A stretch of 64,000 nucleotides of DNA from an uncultured Oscillospiraceae bacterium. Its GTDB lineage: Bacteria > Bacillota > Clostridia > Oscillospirales > Oscillospiraceae. Under the pieces are notes generated by a model. That model saw only the letters and a program-made list of their open reading frames with translations. It had not been told where the DNA came from and did not search any database. Position 1 is the stretch's first letter, and every line of letters starts with the position of its first letter. Below are positions 8,289 to 16,790 of this stretch, in pieces. Made by a program: the position numbers and the translations under genes. The stretch spans positions 27,830 to 91,829 of the forward strand of contig CALXDP010000008.1 in assembly GCA_944387095.1 (NCBI GenBank). Reading direction: 5' to 3'.

Positions 8289-10310
8289 CTACTTGATGAT
8301 ATCAGCATCCCTTTCGGGTAAAATGGAGGATTCTTTTATGCAGGACTCCTCCCGGACTGGCACAGTTTTCTGACCGGCAGTTTTCTGGTCAGAAGTGGAA
8401 GTGGCCCTTGTCTGCCCCTTTTTCCCGGAGGCCTGCCGCTCGTAAAAGACGGTGGACAGAGGGGGAAGGGTCAACTCCACGGAATACTTACGCCCATGCA
8501 TGGGAACCGGCTTGGCGGCGACGGAGCGCAGGCGCACGCCGGTGCCGCCATATTTGGCTGCATCGCTGGACAAAACGGGTTTATAGACGCCGGGGCGCTC
8601 CATGCCAATGCGATACTTTTTGCGCTGTACCGGCGTGAAGTTACACACGACTACAACTTCTTTCCCCCTGGCGTCTATCCGCCGGAAGGAGATTACGCTT
8701 TGGGCCGCGTCATCGCAGGCGATCCACTGAAAGCCGTGCCAGTCCGAGTCGTTCTGCCAGAGAGCGGGGTGATCCAGATAATAGTGGTTCAGGTCTCGGA
8801 CATACTGCTGGAGCTGACGGTGCTTGTCATAGTCCAGCAGGAACCAGTCCAGCTGCTTGTGAAAATCCCACTCAATAAACTGCCCGAATTCGCCGCCCAT
8901 AAACAGCAGTTTCTTGCCCGGATGGGTCATCATATAGCCATAGAATGCCCGCAGATTCTGAAACTTCGCGTCGTAGTCCCCGGGCATTTTATTGATCAGG
9001 GAGCACTTGCCATGGACCACCTCGTCATGGGACAGGGGCAAGATGAAGTTCTCCGAGAAAGCGTAGGTGAGGGAGAAGGTAATGTTGTTGTGCCGGCCCT
9101 TGCGGAACAGGGGATCGGTGGACATATAGTCGATCATGTCGTGCATCCAGCCCATGTTCCACTTAAAGCCAAAGCCCAGACCACCGTCATACCCAGGCTT
9201 GGTCACCATGGGGAACGCGGTAGACTCCTCGGCAATCATCACCACCGAGGGGTCAAAGGTATAGGCGGCGGTGTTCATATCCTGGAGGAACTTTACCGCC
9301 TCCAGATTGATGTTTCCGCCGTCCTGATTGGGCCGCCACTGACCGTCCCGCCGGCCGTAGTCCAGGTAGAGCATGGAGGCCACCGCGTCCACCCGGATGC
9401 CATCGATGTGGTAAATGTCCAGCCAGTAAAGCACGTTGGAGATGAGGAACGAGCGCACCTCGCATTTGCCATAGTCAAAGATCCGGGTGCCCCAATCAGG
9501 GTGTTCCATGCGCAGCGGATCTCCGGGCTCATAGCAGTAGCCCCCGTCAAATTCGTACAGGCCCTGCTCGTCCTTGGAAAAGTGGGCGCCCACCCAGTCG
9601 ATGATAACGCCGATGCCGGCGCTGTGGCAGATGTCTACAAACGTCATGAAGTCCTTTGGGGTGCCGTAGCGGGAGGTGGGGGCGTAATAGCCGGTGACCT
9701 GATAACCCCAGGAGGGGTCGTAGGGGTACTCGCTGATGGGCAGCAGCTCAATGTGGGTATAGCCCATATCGGTGACGTACTGTACGATTTCCCGGGCGGC
9801 CTCTTCGTAGGTGAGGGGATTGCCGTCCTTGTGGAGTTTCCAGGAGCTCAGGTGCAGCTCATAGATGTTGATGGGGCTGCTGACCGCCTTTCTGTGGGCC
9901 TTGGCCCGGCGATAATTCCCGTCTGTCCACCGGAAACCGTCCAGATCGTAGACCTTTGTGGCGGTATCCGGCCTGGTACAGGTGTGAAAACCGTAGGGGT
10001 CGCCCCGGAATACAAAGGAGCCGTCGGGCCGCTCGATATAATACTTGTACTCATCAAAGACCTGAACGCCCGGAATGAACCGCTCCCAGACGCCGGAGCC
10101 GATCGGTTCCATAGTGGGAGATTGGCAGTCCCAGCTGTTAAACCGGCCTGTTACCCGCACGCTTTTGGCGTGGGGGGCCCAAACGCGAAAGACGTAGCCG
10201 TCCTGTCCCTCTCTGACCTCCCGGTGACAGCCCATAAACCGATAGGCGTCGCAGCTTTCGCCTTTGCTGAACCGCTCCAGAGCCGCTTTGAGCTGCGCTG
10301 ACTGCTTCAT
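8289..10310 (-). CDS. glgB: 1,4-alpha-glucan branching enzyme
   Basis: A 673-residue GH13 branching enzyme that cuts an alpha-1,4 chain and reattaches it through an alpha-1,6 bond. An N-terminal CBM48-like domain (FRVWAPHAKSVRVTG) leads into the barrel with catalytic Asp in GIRVDAVASMLYLDYG, Glu in VMIAEEST, and Asp in LPLSHDEVVHGK. A polar tail of about 50 residues after the usual C-terminal beta-domain is not part of the conserved fold. ATG 10310 follows GGAGGTTATACGCC. It is the first gene of the operon, about 86 nt from the promoter at 10396-10424. Confidence 0.96.
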   Translation of the reverse strand: MKQSAQLKAALERFSKGESCDAYRFMGCHREVREGQDGYVFRVWAPHAKSVRVTGRFNSWDCQSPTMEPIGSGVWERFIPGVQVFDEYKYYIERPDGSFVFRGDPYGFHTCTRPDTATKVYDLDGFRWTDGNYRRAKAHRKAVSSPINIYELHLSSWKLHKDGNPLTYEEAAREIVQYVTDMGYTHIELLPISEYPYDPSWGYQVTGYYAPTSRYGTPKDFMTFVDICHSAGIGVIIDWVGAHFSKDEQGLYEFDGGYCYEPGDPLRMEHPDWGTRIFDYGKCEVRSFLISNVLYWLDIYHIDGIRVDAVASMLYLDYGRRDGQWRPNQDGGNINLEAVKFLQDMNTAAYTFDPSVVMIAEESTAFPMVTKPGYDGGLGFGFKWNMGWMHDMIDYMSTDPLFRKGRHNNITFSLTYAFSENFILPLSHDEVVHGKCSLINKMPGDYDAKFQNLRAFYGYMMTHPGKKLLFMGGEFGQFIEWDFHKQLDWFLLDYDKHRQLQQYVRDLNHYYLDHPALWQNDSDWHGFQWIACDDAAQSVISFRRIDARGKEVVVVCNFTPVQRKKYRIGMERPGVYKPVLSSDAAKYGGTGVRLRSVAAKPVPMHGRKYSVELTLPPLSTVFYERQASGKKGQTRATSTSDQKTAGQKTVPVREESCIKESSILPERDADIIK

Positions 10311-10395
10311 GGCGTATAACCTCCAGATCCGTAGGATATCGTTTGCGCCTTCCCCGCACTGGGAAAAAAGGAAAAATTTCTTTGACTTTTTTCAA

Positions 10396-10424
10396 ATTAT
10401 ACTTCATAAAAGAAGTAAAGTCAA
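10396..10424 (-). promoter_or_regulatory. sigma-A promoter of the glg operon
   Basis: On the minus strand TTGACT (10424-10419) and TATAAT (10401-10396) are separated by 17 bp. It is the only strong promoter ahead of glgB. An inverted repeat lies between the two boxes (see 10400-10417). Confidence 0.85.
10400..10417. promoter_or_regulatory. inverted repeat within the glg promoter
   Basis: TACTTC and GAAGTA, six bases each, flank a six-base spacer and fill the space between the -35 and -10 boxes. This is a typical place for a repressor site; the regulator is unknown, and short A+T-rich repeats can arise by chance. Confidence 0.35.
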
Positions 10425-10525
10425 GATGCACAAAAAGCAAAAGGTGTTATTCCAATGATTTGTGCTATTGTGTACGAAATGTCGAGAAAAGTTCAAGAAA
10501 TGGAGATGAAAATTTTGGAAGATAC

Positions 10526-10554
10526 TTGCTATTTCCCCAACTGAAAACTATAAT
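10526..10554 (+). promoter_or_regulatory. promoter for the patatin-like gene
   Basis: TTGCTA at 10526-10531 and TATAAT at 10549-10554 with a 17-bp spacer. The interval to the start codon is about 165 nt. The region 10311-10722 between glgB and this gene otherwise holds only the divergent glg promoter; I see no other gene in it. Confidence 0.65.
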
Positions 10555-10722
10555 GTGGACAGGAAAAGCAGAGCAACGGGCCAAATAACGGGTGGTTGGC
10601 CGGGAGGACAGACTCTGCGGCGTCATCCTCCGAATATCATAGCAGAAACGGCGCACGGCCTTGAGCGAACGATGTCGCTTGATCCGGCGTATCCGGCGGT
10701 AAGAAGGGAAGCGATATAAACC

Positions 10723-11577
10723 ATGAAGCGGGGGCTTGTGCTGGAAGGAGGCGCGCTGCGTACCATCTATTCCAGCGGCGTGTGCGACGGGCTGCTGGAG
10801 GCGGGGCTGGAATTTGACTATGTGGTTGGGGTCTCTGCGGGGATCGCCTACGGGGTCAGTTTTTTGTCCGGACAATTCGGGCGAAATCTGGAGATTCTCT
10901 CCCGGTATGCCAATGACAAGCGGTATATGAGCAAACGGAACATGCTGCGGCCGGGCAACCGGCACTGTTACTTCGGCTTGAATTTTACCTACGACGTGAT
11001 CCCCAACCGTCTGGTGCCCTATGATTATGCCGCCTTTGCCCGATGGCCCGGAGTGGCGGAGGCGGTGGTAACGGACCTTGAGACGGGCCGGGCGGCCTAT
11101 TTTCCCGTGGACTGTCAGGATAGGCGGTTTATTCTGCTTCAGGCCACCTGTGCCATGCCGCCGTTGTTCCCCATATTCGACTATCAGGGCATCAAGTGCC
11201 TGGACGGCGGAGTGGCTGACCCCATCCCTTGGAAGTGGGCGCTGGAGATGGGATGCGACCGGGTGGTGGTAGTCCTTACCAGGGAGCGGGACTACCACAA
11301 AAGACCGGAGCACCTGATGGGGCTGATGCGGGCAGTCTACCATCGTTATCCAAAGTTTCTGAAGGTGATGTCCAGGCGCGTGGAGCTGTATGAGCGCAGC
11401 CGGGAAGAGCTGTTTGAAGCGGAGCGGCAGGGGAAAGTGTTGGTCTACTGCCCGGATTGCACCCAAAGATTTTCCAGAACGGAGCGGGATATGGTAAAAA
11501 TCCATGCCCTTTGGCAGCAAGGGTTGGACCATGCCCGGGCAAGGGCGGGTGAGACCACTGCGTATCTGCGTGGATGA
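10723..11577 (+). CDS. patatin-like phospholipase family protein
   Basis: A 284-residue lipid acyl hydrolase of the patatin family. It opens with the oxyanion-hole loop LVLEGGALRTIYSSGV, has the nucleophile elbow GVSAG (Ser about residue 48), and the second dyad residue Asp in CLDGGVADPIP. No signal peptide or membrane segment is seen, so it is probably cytoplasmic. The relatives usually annotated YjjU/RssA-like have unknown natural substrates. The start follows GAAGGGAAG. It stands alone between the glycogen operon and a tRNA gene. Confidence 0.88.
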   Translation: MKRGLVLEGGALRTIYSSGVCDGLLEAGLEFDYVVGVSAGIAYGVSFLSGQFGRNLEILSRYANDKRYMSKRNMLRPGNRHCYFGLNFTYDVIPNRLVPYDYAAFARWPGVAEAVVTDLETGRAAYFPVDCQDRRFILLQATCAMPPLFPIFDYQGIKCLDGGVADPIPWKWALEMGCDRVVVVLTRERDYHKRPEHLMGLMRAVYHRYPKFLKVMSRRVELYERSREELFEAERQGKVLVYCPDCTQRFSRTERDMVKIHALWQQGLDHARARAGETTAYLRG

Positions 11578-11642
11578 TTCGCAAGCCTGACTGGAAGCTG
11601 CCTTATTTTTCCTGAATCATAAAAAGCGGGGCGAAAAGGGAA

Positions 11643-11671
11643 TTGACAATCGGCATGAAATGCGGTATTTT
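11643..11671 (+). promoter_or_regulatory. promoter of tRNA-Ser
   Basis: TTGACA at 11643-11648, 17-bp spacer, TATTTT at 11666-11671, about 45 nt ahead of the mature tRNA. Confidence 0.7.
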
Positions 11672-11715
11672 AGTTCAGGCACTGTGTAAAATGCGGGCGC
11701 CGTCAAAATAAATAG

Positions 11716-11804
11716 GCAGCGGTATCGAAGTGGTCATAACGGGGCTGACTCGAAATCAGTTTGCAGGCAACTGCACGTGGGTTCGAATCCCACCCGCTGC
11801 GCCA
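11716..11804 (+). tRNA. tRNA-Ser (CGA)
   Basis: The acceptor arm GCAGCGG pairs with CCGCTGC, the anticodon loop reads CTCGAAA (anticodon CGA, codon UCG), there is a long class II variable arm, a GTTCGAATC T-loop, discriminator G and encoded CCA. The structure is complete and followed at once by an intrinsic terminator. Confidence 0.97.
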
Positions 11805-11844
11805 CGTCGTCGCGGACTGCGTATCGTTCGCGACGGCGTTTTTT
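11805..11844 (+). terminator. terminator of tRNA-Ser
   Basis: A 10-bp stem (11805-11814 with 11829-11838, one G-T pair) followed by six T. The remaining sequence to about 12050 is non-coding and carries nothing I can identify; frames there overlap the tRNA and are spurious. Confidence 0.9.
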
Positions 11845-12050
11845 CATTCTGAAGAAACGCAATCTCTCACTCGCTCCGTCGCGCCTCCTTTCCAACTGCG
11901 ACCCGCTCCGCTGGGCTTGTGATTGGCGTGCCCATTTTGTTTTCCACGCTTCAACGCGGCTCCGCCGCGCTGGGGATCCCAATTGGCATACCGGTCTGGG
12001 GGCGGTTTTCCTCCGGTCGGAAGGAGAGTAAGTTTTCCACTGGCCTCACC

Positions 12051-12092
12051 AAAAGGAAAGGCAGACTGCGTGGGCAGCCTGCCTTTCCTTTT
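12051..12092 (-). terminator. terminator of the asd-dapA-dapB operon
   Basis: A 14-bp perfect stem (12051-12064 with 12079-12092) whose outer bases form a T run on the minus strand, 16 nt beyond the dapB stop. Confidence 0.88.
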
Positions 12093-12107
12093 GGATTTGG
12101 AGAAGCT

Positions 12108-12860
12108 TTAGAGTAGATGGGACATGTCATATAGGCCGGGAGAGGTTACACCGGTCAAAAACTTTGCCGCCCGCACCGCACCGGCGGCAAAGACGTCCCG
12201 GCTGGAGGCGTGGTGGCTGATCTCAACGACCTCATCCAGCCCGGCAAAGATCACGGTATGATCCCCGGCAATGGTGCCGCCCCGGACGCTGGAAATGCCG
12301 ATCTCCCGCCGGTCCCGGGGCTTTCGCACGCTGTGCCGGTCATATACATATTCCGGCTGATGGGGAAGGACCTGTGAGACAGCGTCAGCCAGCATCAGCG
12401 CGGTTCCACTGGGGGCGTCCACCTTCCGGCGGTGATGGCGCTCCACAATCTCCACATCAAAGTCTGTTCCCAGACTGGAGGCAGCCCGTTTTACCAGGTC
12501 CAGCAGGACGTTGACGCCCAGGGAGAAGTTGGCGGACCGGAAAACGGGAACGCGCTCCGCGGCCCGGGCGATCAGAACAAGCTGCTCCTCAGAATACCCT
12601 GTGGTGGCCAATACCGCCGGGAGGGAGTGTTTCAGACAGAACTCCAATAGCCCCTCCAGTGCGGAGGGGTGTGAGAAATCCACCAGCACATCCGCCTGGA
12701 CGGTACAGGCGGCGGGGGAGGAAAAGACAGGGAAGCCCTCCCCGGGTTGGCCCAGAATGTCAATGCCGGCGGCGATTTCCAACCCCGGATCCGAGGCGCA
12801 CAGACCCACTACGGTTTGGCCCATATGCCCATGGCAGCCTGAGACAATTATCCTTTGCAT
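12108..12860 (-). CDS. dapB: 4-hydroxy-tetrahydrodipicolinate reductase
   Basis: A 250-residue NAD(P)H-dependent reductase in the diaminopimelate/lysine pathway. The Rossmann start MQRIIVSGCHGHMGQ and the substrate-site block ERHHRRKVDAPSGTA are both present, and length is normal. ATG 12860 is chosen because of AAGGAGG eight bases upstream; the longer frame overlaps dapA. It follows dapA by 11 bp, so enzyme two of the branch is made directly with enzyme one; the product feeds cell-wall meso-DAP and dipicolinate for spores. Confidence 0.96.
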   Translation of the reverse strand: MQRIIVSGCHGHMGQTVVGLCASDPGLEIAAGIDILGQPGEGFPVFSSPAACTVQADVLVDFSHPSALEGLLEFCLKHSLPAVLATTGYSEEQLVLIARAAERVPVFRSANFSLGVNVLLDLVKRAASSLGTDFDVEIVERHHRRKVDAPSGTALMLADAVSQVLPHQPEYVYDRHSVRKPRDRREIGISSVRGGTIAGDHTVIFAGLDEVVEISHHASSRDVFAAGAVRAAKFLTGVTSPGLYDMSHLL

Positions 12861-12871
12861 CGCGGGCCTCC

Positions 12872-13759
12872 TTATAGAAGGCCCATGCGGGACATGGACC
12901 GCTTCAGTGTGGCAAGGTTTGGTTCGGACATGTCGCACAGGGGCAGCCGCAGCATGCCGGCGTTCATACCCAGCAGATTCATAGCGGTCTTGATGGGAAT
13001 GGGGTTGACCTCGAGAAACAGCGCGTCAATGAGATCCATGTACTGGATCTGGAGCTTGGAGGCGGACTCAAAATCATTGGCCAGGCACAGGTGGGACATC
13101 TTCACCATGACTTCGGGGACAATGTTGGAGGCCACCGAAATGACCCCTTTGGCCCCCAGGGCCATCATGGGCACCACCTGATCGTCGTTGCCTGACCATA
13201 TGTAGAAATCGTCCCCGCACAGAAAACGGGTGTGGGCCAGCAAAGAGAAGTTGCCGGAGGCCTCCTTGACCCCGTTAATCTGGGGATTCTGGGCCAGATG
13301 GCGATAAGTCTCCGCAGTGAAAGACACCCCGGTACGGCCGGGCACGTTGTAGAGGATGATAGGCAGATCCACCCGGTCGGCGATGTACTCATAGTGCCGG
13401 ATAAGCCCTGTTTGGCTGGCCTTGTTGTAATAGGGGGTGACGTGGAGCAGCGCGTCGGCTCCGGAGTCCTGGGCGTGCTGGGACAGATAGACGGCGGCGG
13501 AGGTGTCGTTGCTTCCCGCTCCGGCGATGACCTTCACCCGGTGGTTCACCCGCTTGACGCAGAACTCCACAGCGGCGATATGCTCCCGGATGGACATGGT
13601 AGCCGACTCTCCGGTGGTGCCGCACACGCATACCGCGTCCACGCCGGCGGCAATCTGGCTGTCGATTTGTTTTCCAAAAGCGTCGTAGTCAATGGCGCCG
13701 TGCGCGTTGAATGGGGTCACCAGAGCGGGGCAGGAGCCGGTGAACACTGGAGTTCGCAT
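12872..13759 (-). CDS. dapA: 4-hydroxy-tetrahydrodipicolinate synthase
   Basis: A 295-residue class I aldolase that condenses pyruvate with aspartate semialdehyde. It shows the substrate-binding CGTTGES, the Tyr of ILYNVPGRTG and the Schiff-base Lys in NGVKEASGN. The start MRTPVFTGSCPALVTPF at 13759 follows AAAGGG; the frame extends upstream without a good start. It is the middle gene of asd-dapA-dapB. Confidence 0.96.
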   Translation of the reverse strand: MRTPVFTGSCPALVTPFNAHGAIDYDAFGKQIDSQIAAGVDAVCVCGTTGESATMSIREHIAAVEFCVKRVNHRVKVIAGAGSNDTSAAVYLSQHAQDSGADALLHVTPYYNKASQTGLIRHYEYIADRVDLPIILYNVPGRTGVSFTAETYRHLAQNPQINGVKEASGNFSLLAHTRFLCGDDFYIWSGNDDQVVPMMALGAKGVISVASNIVPEVMVKMSHLCLANDFESASKLQIQYMDLIDALFLEVNPIPIKTAMNLLGMNAGMLRLPLCDMSEPNLATLKRSMSRMGLL

Positions 13760-13815
13760 TTGATACACCCTTTCTTTCCTCTGAAATGATTGGATGGGAG
13801 ATGGACCACGGCCGG

Positions 13816-14904
13816 TCAGGGCCTGCGGTCTATATATCCTTCTGCGCACAGCAGTTCCGCCAGCAGCACCGCGCCGCCGGCGGCCCCCCGGAGGGTATTG
13901 TGGGACAGGGATACAAACTTGTAATCATATTGGGTGTCGGGGCGCAGCCGGCCGATGGACACGGCCATGCCGCCTTCCAGATCCCGGTCCAGCCTGGCCT
14001 GCGGCCGGTCAGGCTCCTCAAAGTAGTGGAGGAACTGCTTGGGCGCGGTGGGCAGGTTCAGCGCCTGGGGCCGGCCGCGGAAAGATGCCCAGGCCTCCTT
14101 CATCTGCTCCATGGTTGGCTTGTTTTGGAAGGTGACGAAGGCGGCGGCGGTATGGCCATTGGAAACGGGCACCCGCAGACACTGGGCGGTAATGGAGGGG
14201 GAGCCGGCGTTGACGATGACGCCGTTTTCCACCCGGCCCCACACCTTTAGGGGCTCCTGTTCGCTCTTTTCCTCCTCGCCTCCGATGTAGGGGATCAGGT
14301 TATCCACCATCTCCGGCCAGGTATCAAAGGTCTTGCCTGCCCCGGAGATGGCCTGATAGGTGCACACCAGAATTTTTTCGATCCCAAACTGGCGCAGGGG
14401 GGACAGGGCGGGAACATAGCTCTGGATGGAGCAGTTGGACTTGACCGCGATAAAGCCCCGCCGGGTGCCCAGCCGTTTGCGCTGAGCCTCGATGACCTGG
14501 ATGTGTTCGGGGTTGACCTCGGGGATGACCATGGGCACGTCAGGGGTCCAGCGGTGGGCAGAGTTATTGGACACCACCGGGCACTCGTGCCTGGCATAGG
14601 CCTCCTCCAGCGACTTGATCTCATCCTTCTTCATATCCACGGCGGAAAAGACGAAATCCACCGTGGAGGCAATCTGGGCCACGTCATCCTGGGCGCTGAG
14701 CAGCACCATGTCCCTAGCCTCGTCGGGAATGGGCGTATCCATGGCCCAGCGGCCGGCCACCGCGTCTTCATACCGCTTGCCCGCAGAGCGGGGGCTGGCG
14801 GCGATGGCAGCCAGCTGGAACCAGGGGTGGTTCTGCATCAGGGTGACGAACCGCTGGCCCACCATGCCGGTTCCGCCGATGACGCCTACTTTGAATTTTT
14901 CCAT
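13816..14904 (-). CDS. asd: aspartate-semialdehyde dehydrogenase (archaeal/fungal-type)
   Basis: A 362-residue enzyme reducing beta-aspartyl phosphate to aspartate semialdehyde. It begins with a Rossmann motif (VGVIGGTGMVGQRF) and has the catalytic Cys in AVKSNCSIQSYVPAL, with SGAGKTFDTWPEM further on; these are hallmarks of the branch often called archaeal-type. AGGAGG sits eight bases ahead of ATG 14904; an ATG two codons earlier is too close to it. First gene of the lysine operon, 56 bp upstream of dapA, with a consensus promoter at 15028-15056. Confidence 0.93.
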   Translation of the reverse strand: MEKFKVGVIGGTGMVGQRFVTLMQNHPWFQLAAIAASPRSAGKRYEDAVAGRWAMDTPIPDEARDMVLLSAQDDVAQIASTVDFVFSAVDMKKDEIKSLEEAYARHECPVVSNNSAHRWTPDVPMVIPEVNPEHIQVIEAQRKRLGTRRGFIAVKSNCSIQSYVPALSPLRQFGIEKILVCTYQAISGAGKTFDTWPEMVDNLIPYIGGEEEKSEQEPLKVWGRVENGVIVNAGSPSITAQCLRVPVSNGHTAAAFVTFQNKPTMEQMKEAWASFRGRPQALNLPTAPKQFLHYFEEPDRPQARLDRDLEGGMAVSIGRLRPDTQYDYKFVSLSHNTLRGAAGGAVLLAELLCAEGYIDRRP

Positions 14905-14949
14905 ATCCATGACCTCCTGCCGCCCGAAAAAACTTCCTGAAGATTATGG

Positions 14950-14979
14950 TTGAAAGAGGGGCGGCTTGTGTACTATAAT
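14950..14979 (+). promoter_or_regulatory. promoter of the SpoIID-like gene
   Basis: TTGAAA at 14950-14955 and TATAAT at 14974-14979, 18-bp spacer. It lies inside the leader of asd, so the divergent transcripts overlap by about 70-100 nt. Confidence 0.65.
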
Positions 14980-15027
14980 GGGGAAAATGGCCTGTTCCCC
15001 GGGAAAGGGAGCGCACCTATTTTGTTC

Positions 15028-15056
15028 ATGATAACATCAACGCGCTAAAGTGTCAA
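15028..15056 (-). promoter_or_regulatory. promoter of asd-dapA-dapB
   Basis: On the minus strand TTGACA (15056-15051), 17-bp spacer, TATCAT (15033-15028). The leader is about 115 nt, too short for a lysine riboswitch. Confidence 0.85.
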
Positions 15057-15095
15057 TGAACCGAATCCGCCCACGCAAGAGAAATGGAGAACGGT

Positions 15096-16787
15096 ATGAA
15101 GAAAAAATTCGTGCAAATTGCAGCGGTATGCCTTCTGGCGGCAGTAGCCCTGGCTTTGGCTCCCGCGGCGGTGCCGTCCGCCGGCGCCGCTTACCAGGAG
15201 GGGCAGATCATCCGGGTTGGCCTCTACTACGGCTCTTCCGCTTTGCCGGGGGCGAACCTGGCCAACGAGGTGGGCGACGGTTTCCGTTTCGGTTATTTTG
15301 ACGGGAATAACCAATTCGTCCAGTTGGCCGTCACCAGCCAGGATGCCATTTCCATTGTAAAGACAGAAAATGTATATTACGGCACCGTGAACGATTATAC
15401 CAGTTATCACGACACCAATACCGGGACCGGCGTTGTGGTGGGCTGTTACCACCTGGAACTTCCGGGGACCTACTCCAGCTATGACAGCGCCCAGGCGGCG
15501 GCCAGCGGCTATGGAGATGGTTTTGTTGCGTACATTGATGGCGTATACTATGCCCGGGTGGGAAACTATACCAATCGGGCGGGCGCGGAGGCAGCCCAGG
15601 CAGAGCTTGCAGCCCAGGGCGTGACCGCTGAGATCAGGGGGACCTCCGCCTATGGGATCAGCGCCGTTATCACCGGCACCAATACCATCCTGTTCCAGTA
15701 CGACGACAGTGACAATTCGGCCCTGTTTGGGGTCGCCCCCAATGCCGCGGGGGAGACAGGAGAAAAATTTGAGACCTGGTTCAAGGGATACACCAAATAT
15801 GGAATGTTTCGCTATGAGCGTATCAATGGGGGCAACCTCACCGTGGTCAATCTCCTGGGGCTGGAAGATTACGTCAAGGGTGTCGTCCCCTATGAGATGA
15901 GCAACAGCTGGCCGCTGGAGGCGCTCAAGGCCCAGGCGGTGTGCGCCCGCACCTATGCGCTGTCCAATCTGAACCGGCACAGCAGCTATCATTTTGACAT
16001 CTGCTCCTCCACCCACTGCCAGGCCTATTACGGCACCAACCGGGCCGGTTCCAATTCTGACGCTGCGGTAGAACAGACGATTGGAGAGGTGGCCACCTAC
16101 AATGGCCGGTTGGCGGAGTGCGTTTACTACTCCTCCAACGGGGGAGCCAGTGAGGATTCCTCCGTGGTGTGGGGGAGTAATCAGGACAGCTATCCCTACT
16201 TGGTGGGGGTAATCGACCCCTATGAAGCCTTCGTGGCAAGTCAGATCTCCAACTACTACTGGTCCTATGAGTTCACCGGTGCGGAGTTGGCCCAGGCGCT
16301 GAGAAACCTGGGGTATAGCTGTACAGAGATTGTCTCGGTTTCCGTCAGTGAATATACGGACACGGGAAATCCCCTGAGTGTGATCTTTACCGACAGCAGC
16401 GGTCGGTCCTATACGTTGACTACCCGGCGTGTGTACAGTACATTTGGTCTGCGCTCCTATCACTATGAGATCTCCGGCGGCTCCGGGGACGGCCAGCTTC
16501 TCGTCAACGGCCAGCCGGTGGACAGCTTGGACGGTCTATACGCCATCGACGGGGATGGAAACACCGTGGTCATCGGAGATGGGGCCTATGTGATCGGCGG
16601 AGACGGCAGCGTGACCCAGGCCGGTTCCGGCGGCGGAGGCGGTTCTGACGGCGTATTCACCATCTCCGGCGCCGGCTGGGGCCACAACGTGGGCATGAGC
16701 CAGTGGGGCGCCTATGCCCAGGCGTTGCAGGGGTGTACATACCGGCAGATCCTTGCATTTTACTATACAGGAATTACGGTGGGATAG
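15096..16787 (+). CDS. SpoIID/LytB-domain protein with SPOR-like segment, secreted
   Basis: A 563-residue exported protein. A signal peptide (MKKKFVQIAAVCLLAAVA, likely cleavage after AGAA) is followed by a beta-rich region, a SPOR-like segment at about residues 125-185 (YYARVGNYTNRAGAEAA), and a SpoIID/LytB domain from about 230 on with YVKGVVPYEM, LEALKAQAVCARTYAL and the end motif GWGHNVGMSQWGA. SpoIID proteins are lytic transglycosylases acting on denuded glycan strands, and the catalytic Glu of PYEM is present. A glycine-rich insertion separates the last two blocks. The start ATG 15096 follows GGAG. Whether it acts in sporulation or vegetative growth is not shown; its promoter looks like sigma-A. 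Confidence 0.88.
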   Translation: MKKKFVQIAAVCLLAAVALALAPAAVPSAGAAYQEGQIIRVGLYYGSSALPGANLANEVGDGFRFGYFDGNNQFVQLAVTSQDAISIVKTENVYYGTVNDYTSYHDTNTGTGVVVGCYHLELPGTYSSYDSAQAAASGYGDGFVAYIDGVYYARVGNYTNRAGAEAAQAELAAQGVTAEIRGTSAYGISAVITGTNTILFQYDDSDNSALFGVAPNAAGETGEKFETWFKGYTKYGMFRYERINGGNLTVVNLLGLEDYVKGVVPYEMSNSWPLEALKAQAVCARTYALSNLNRHSSYHFDICSSTHCQAYYGTNRAGSNSDAAVEQTIGEVATYNGRLAECVYYSSNGGASEDSSVVWGSNQDSYPYLVGVIDPYEAFVASQISNYYWSYEFTGAELAQALRNLGYSCTEIVSVSVSEYTDTGNPLSVIFTDSSGRSYTLTTRRVYSTFGLRSYHYEISGGSGDGQLLVNGQPVDSLDGLYAIDGDGNTVVIGDGAYVIGGDGSVTQAGSGGGGGSDGVFTISGAGWGHNVGMSQWGAYAQALQGCTYRQILAFYYTGITVG

Positions 16788-16790
16788 AGT

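Noticed and set aside
10470-10500. 0A-box-like TGTCGAGAAAA upstream of the patatin gene
   Set aside because: One isolated, imperfect copy about 45 bases ahead of the promoter; likely chance.
11734-11982. Minus-strand frame over tRNA-Ser containing GFEPT
   Set aside because: It is the familiar false translation of a tRNA T-arm; the frame overlaps the complete tRNA-Ser and its terminator.
14905-15030. Lysine riboswitch ahead of asd
   Set aside because: Leader is about 115 nt, shorter than the element, and no matching helices were seen.
15045-16463. Long minus-strand frame opposite the SpoIID-like gene
   Set aside because: Low complexity and no family features; the plus strand has a signal peptide and SpoIID motifs.
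16700-16790. preQ1 riboswitch ahead of queA
   Set aside because: queA starts 3 nt after the previous stop, leaving no untranslated leader.
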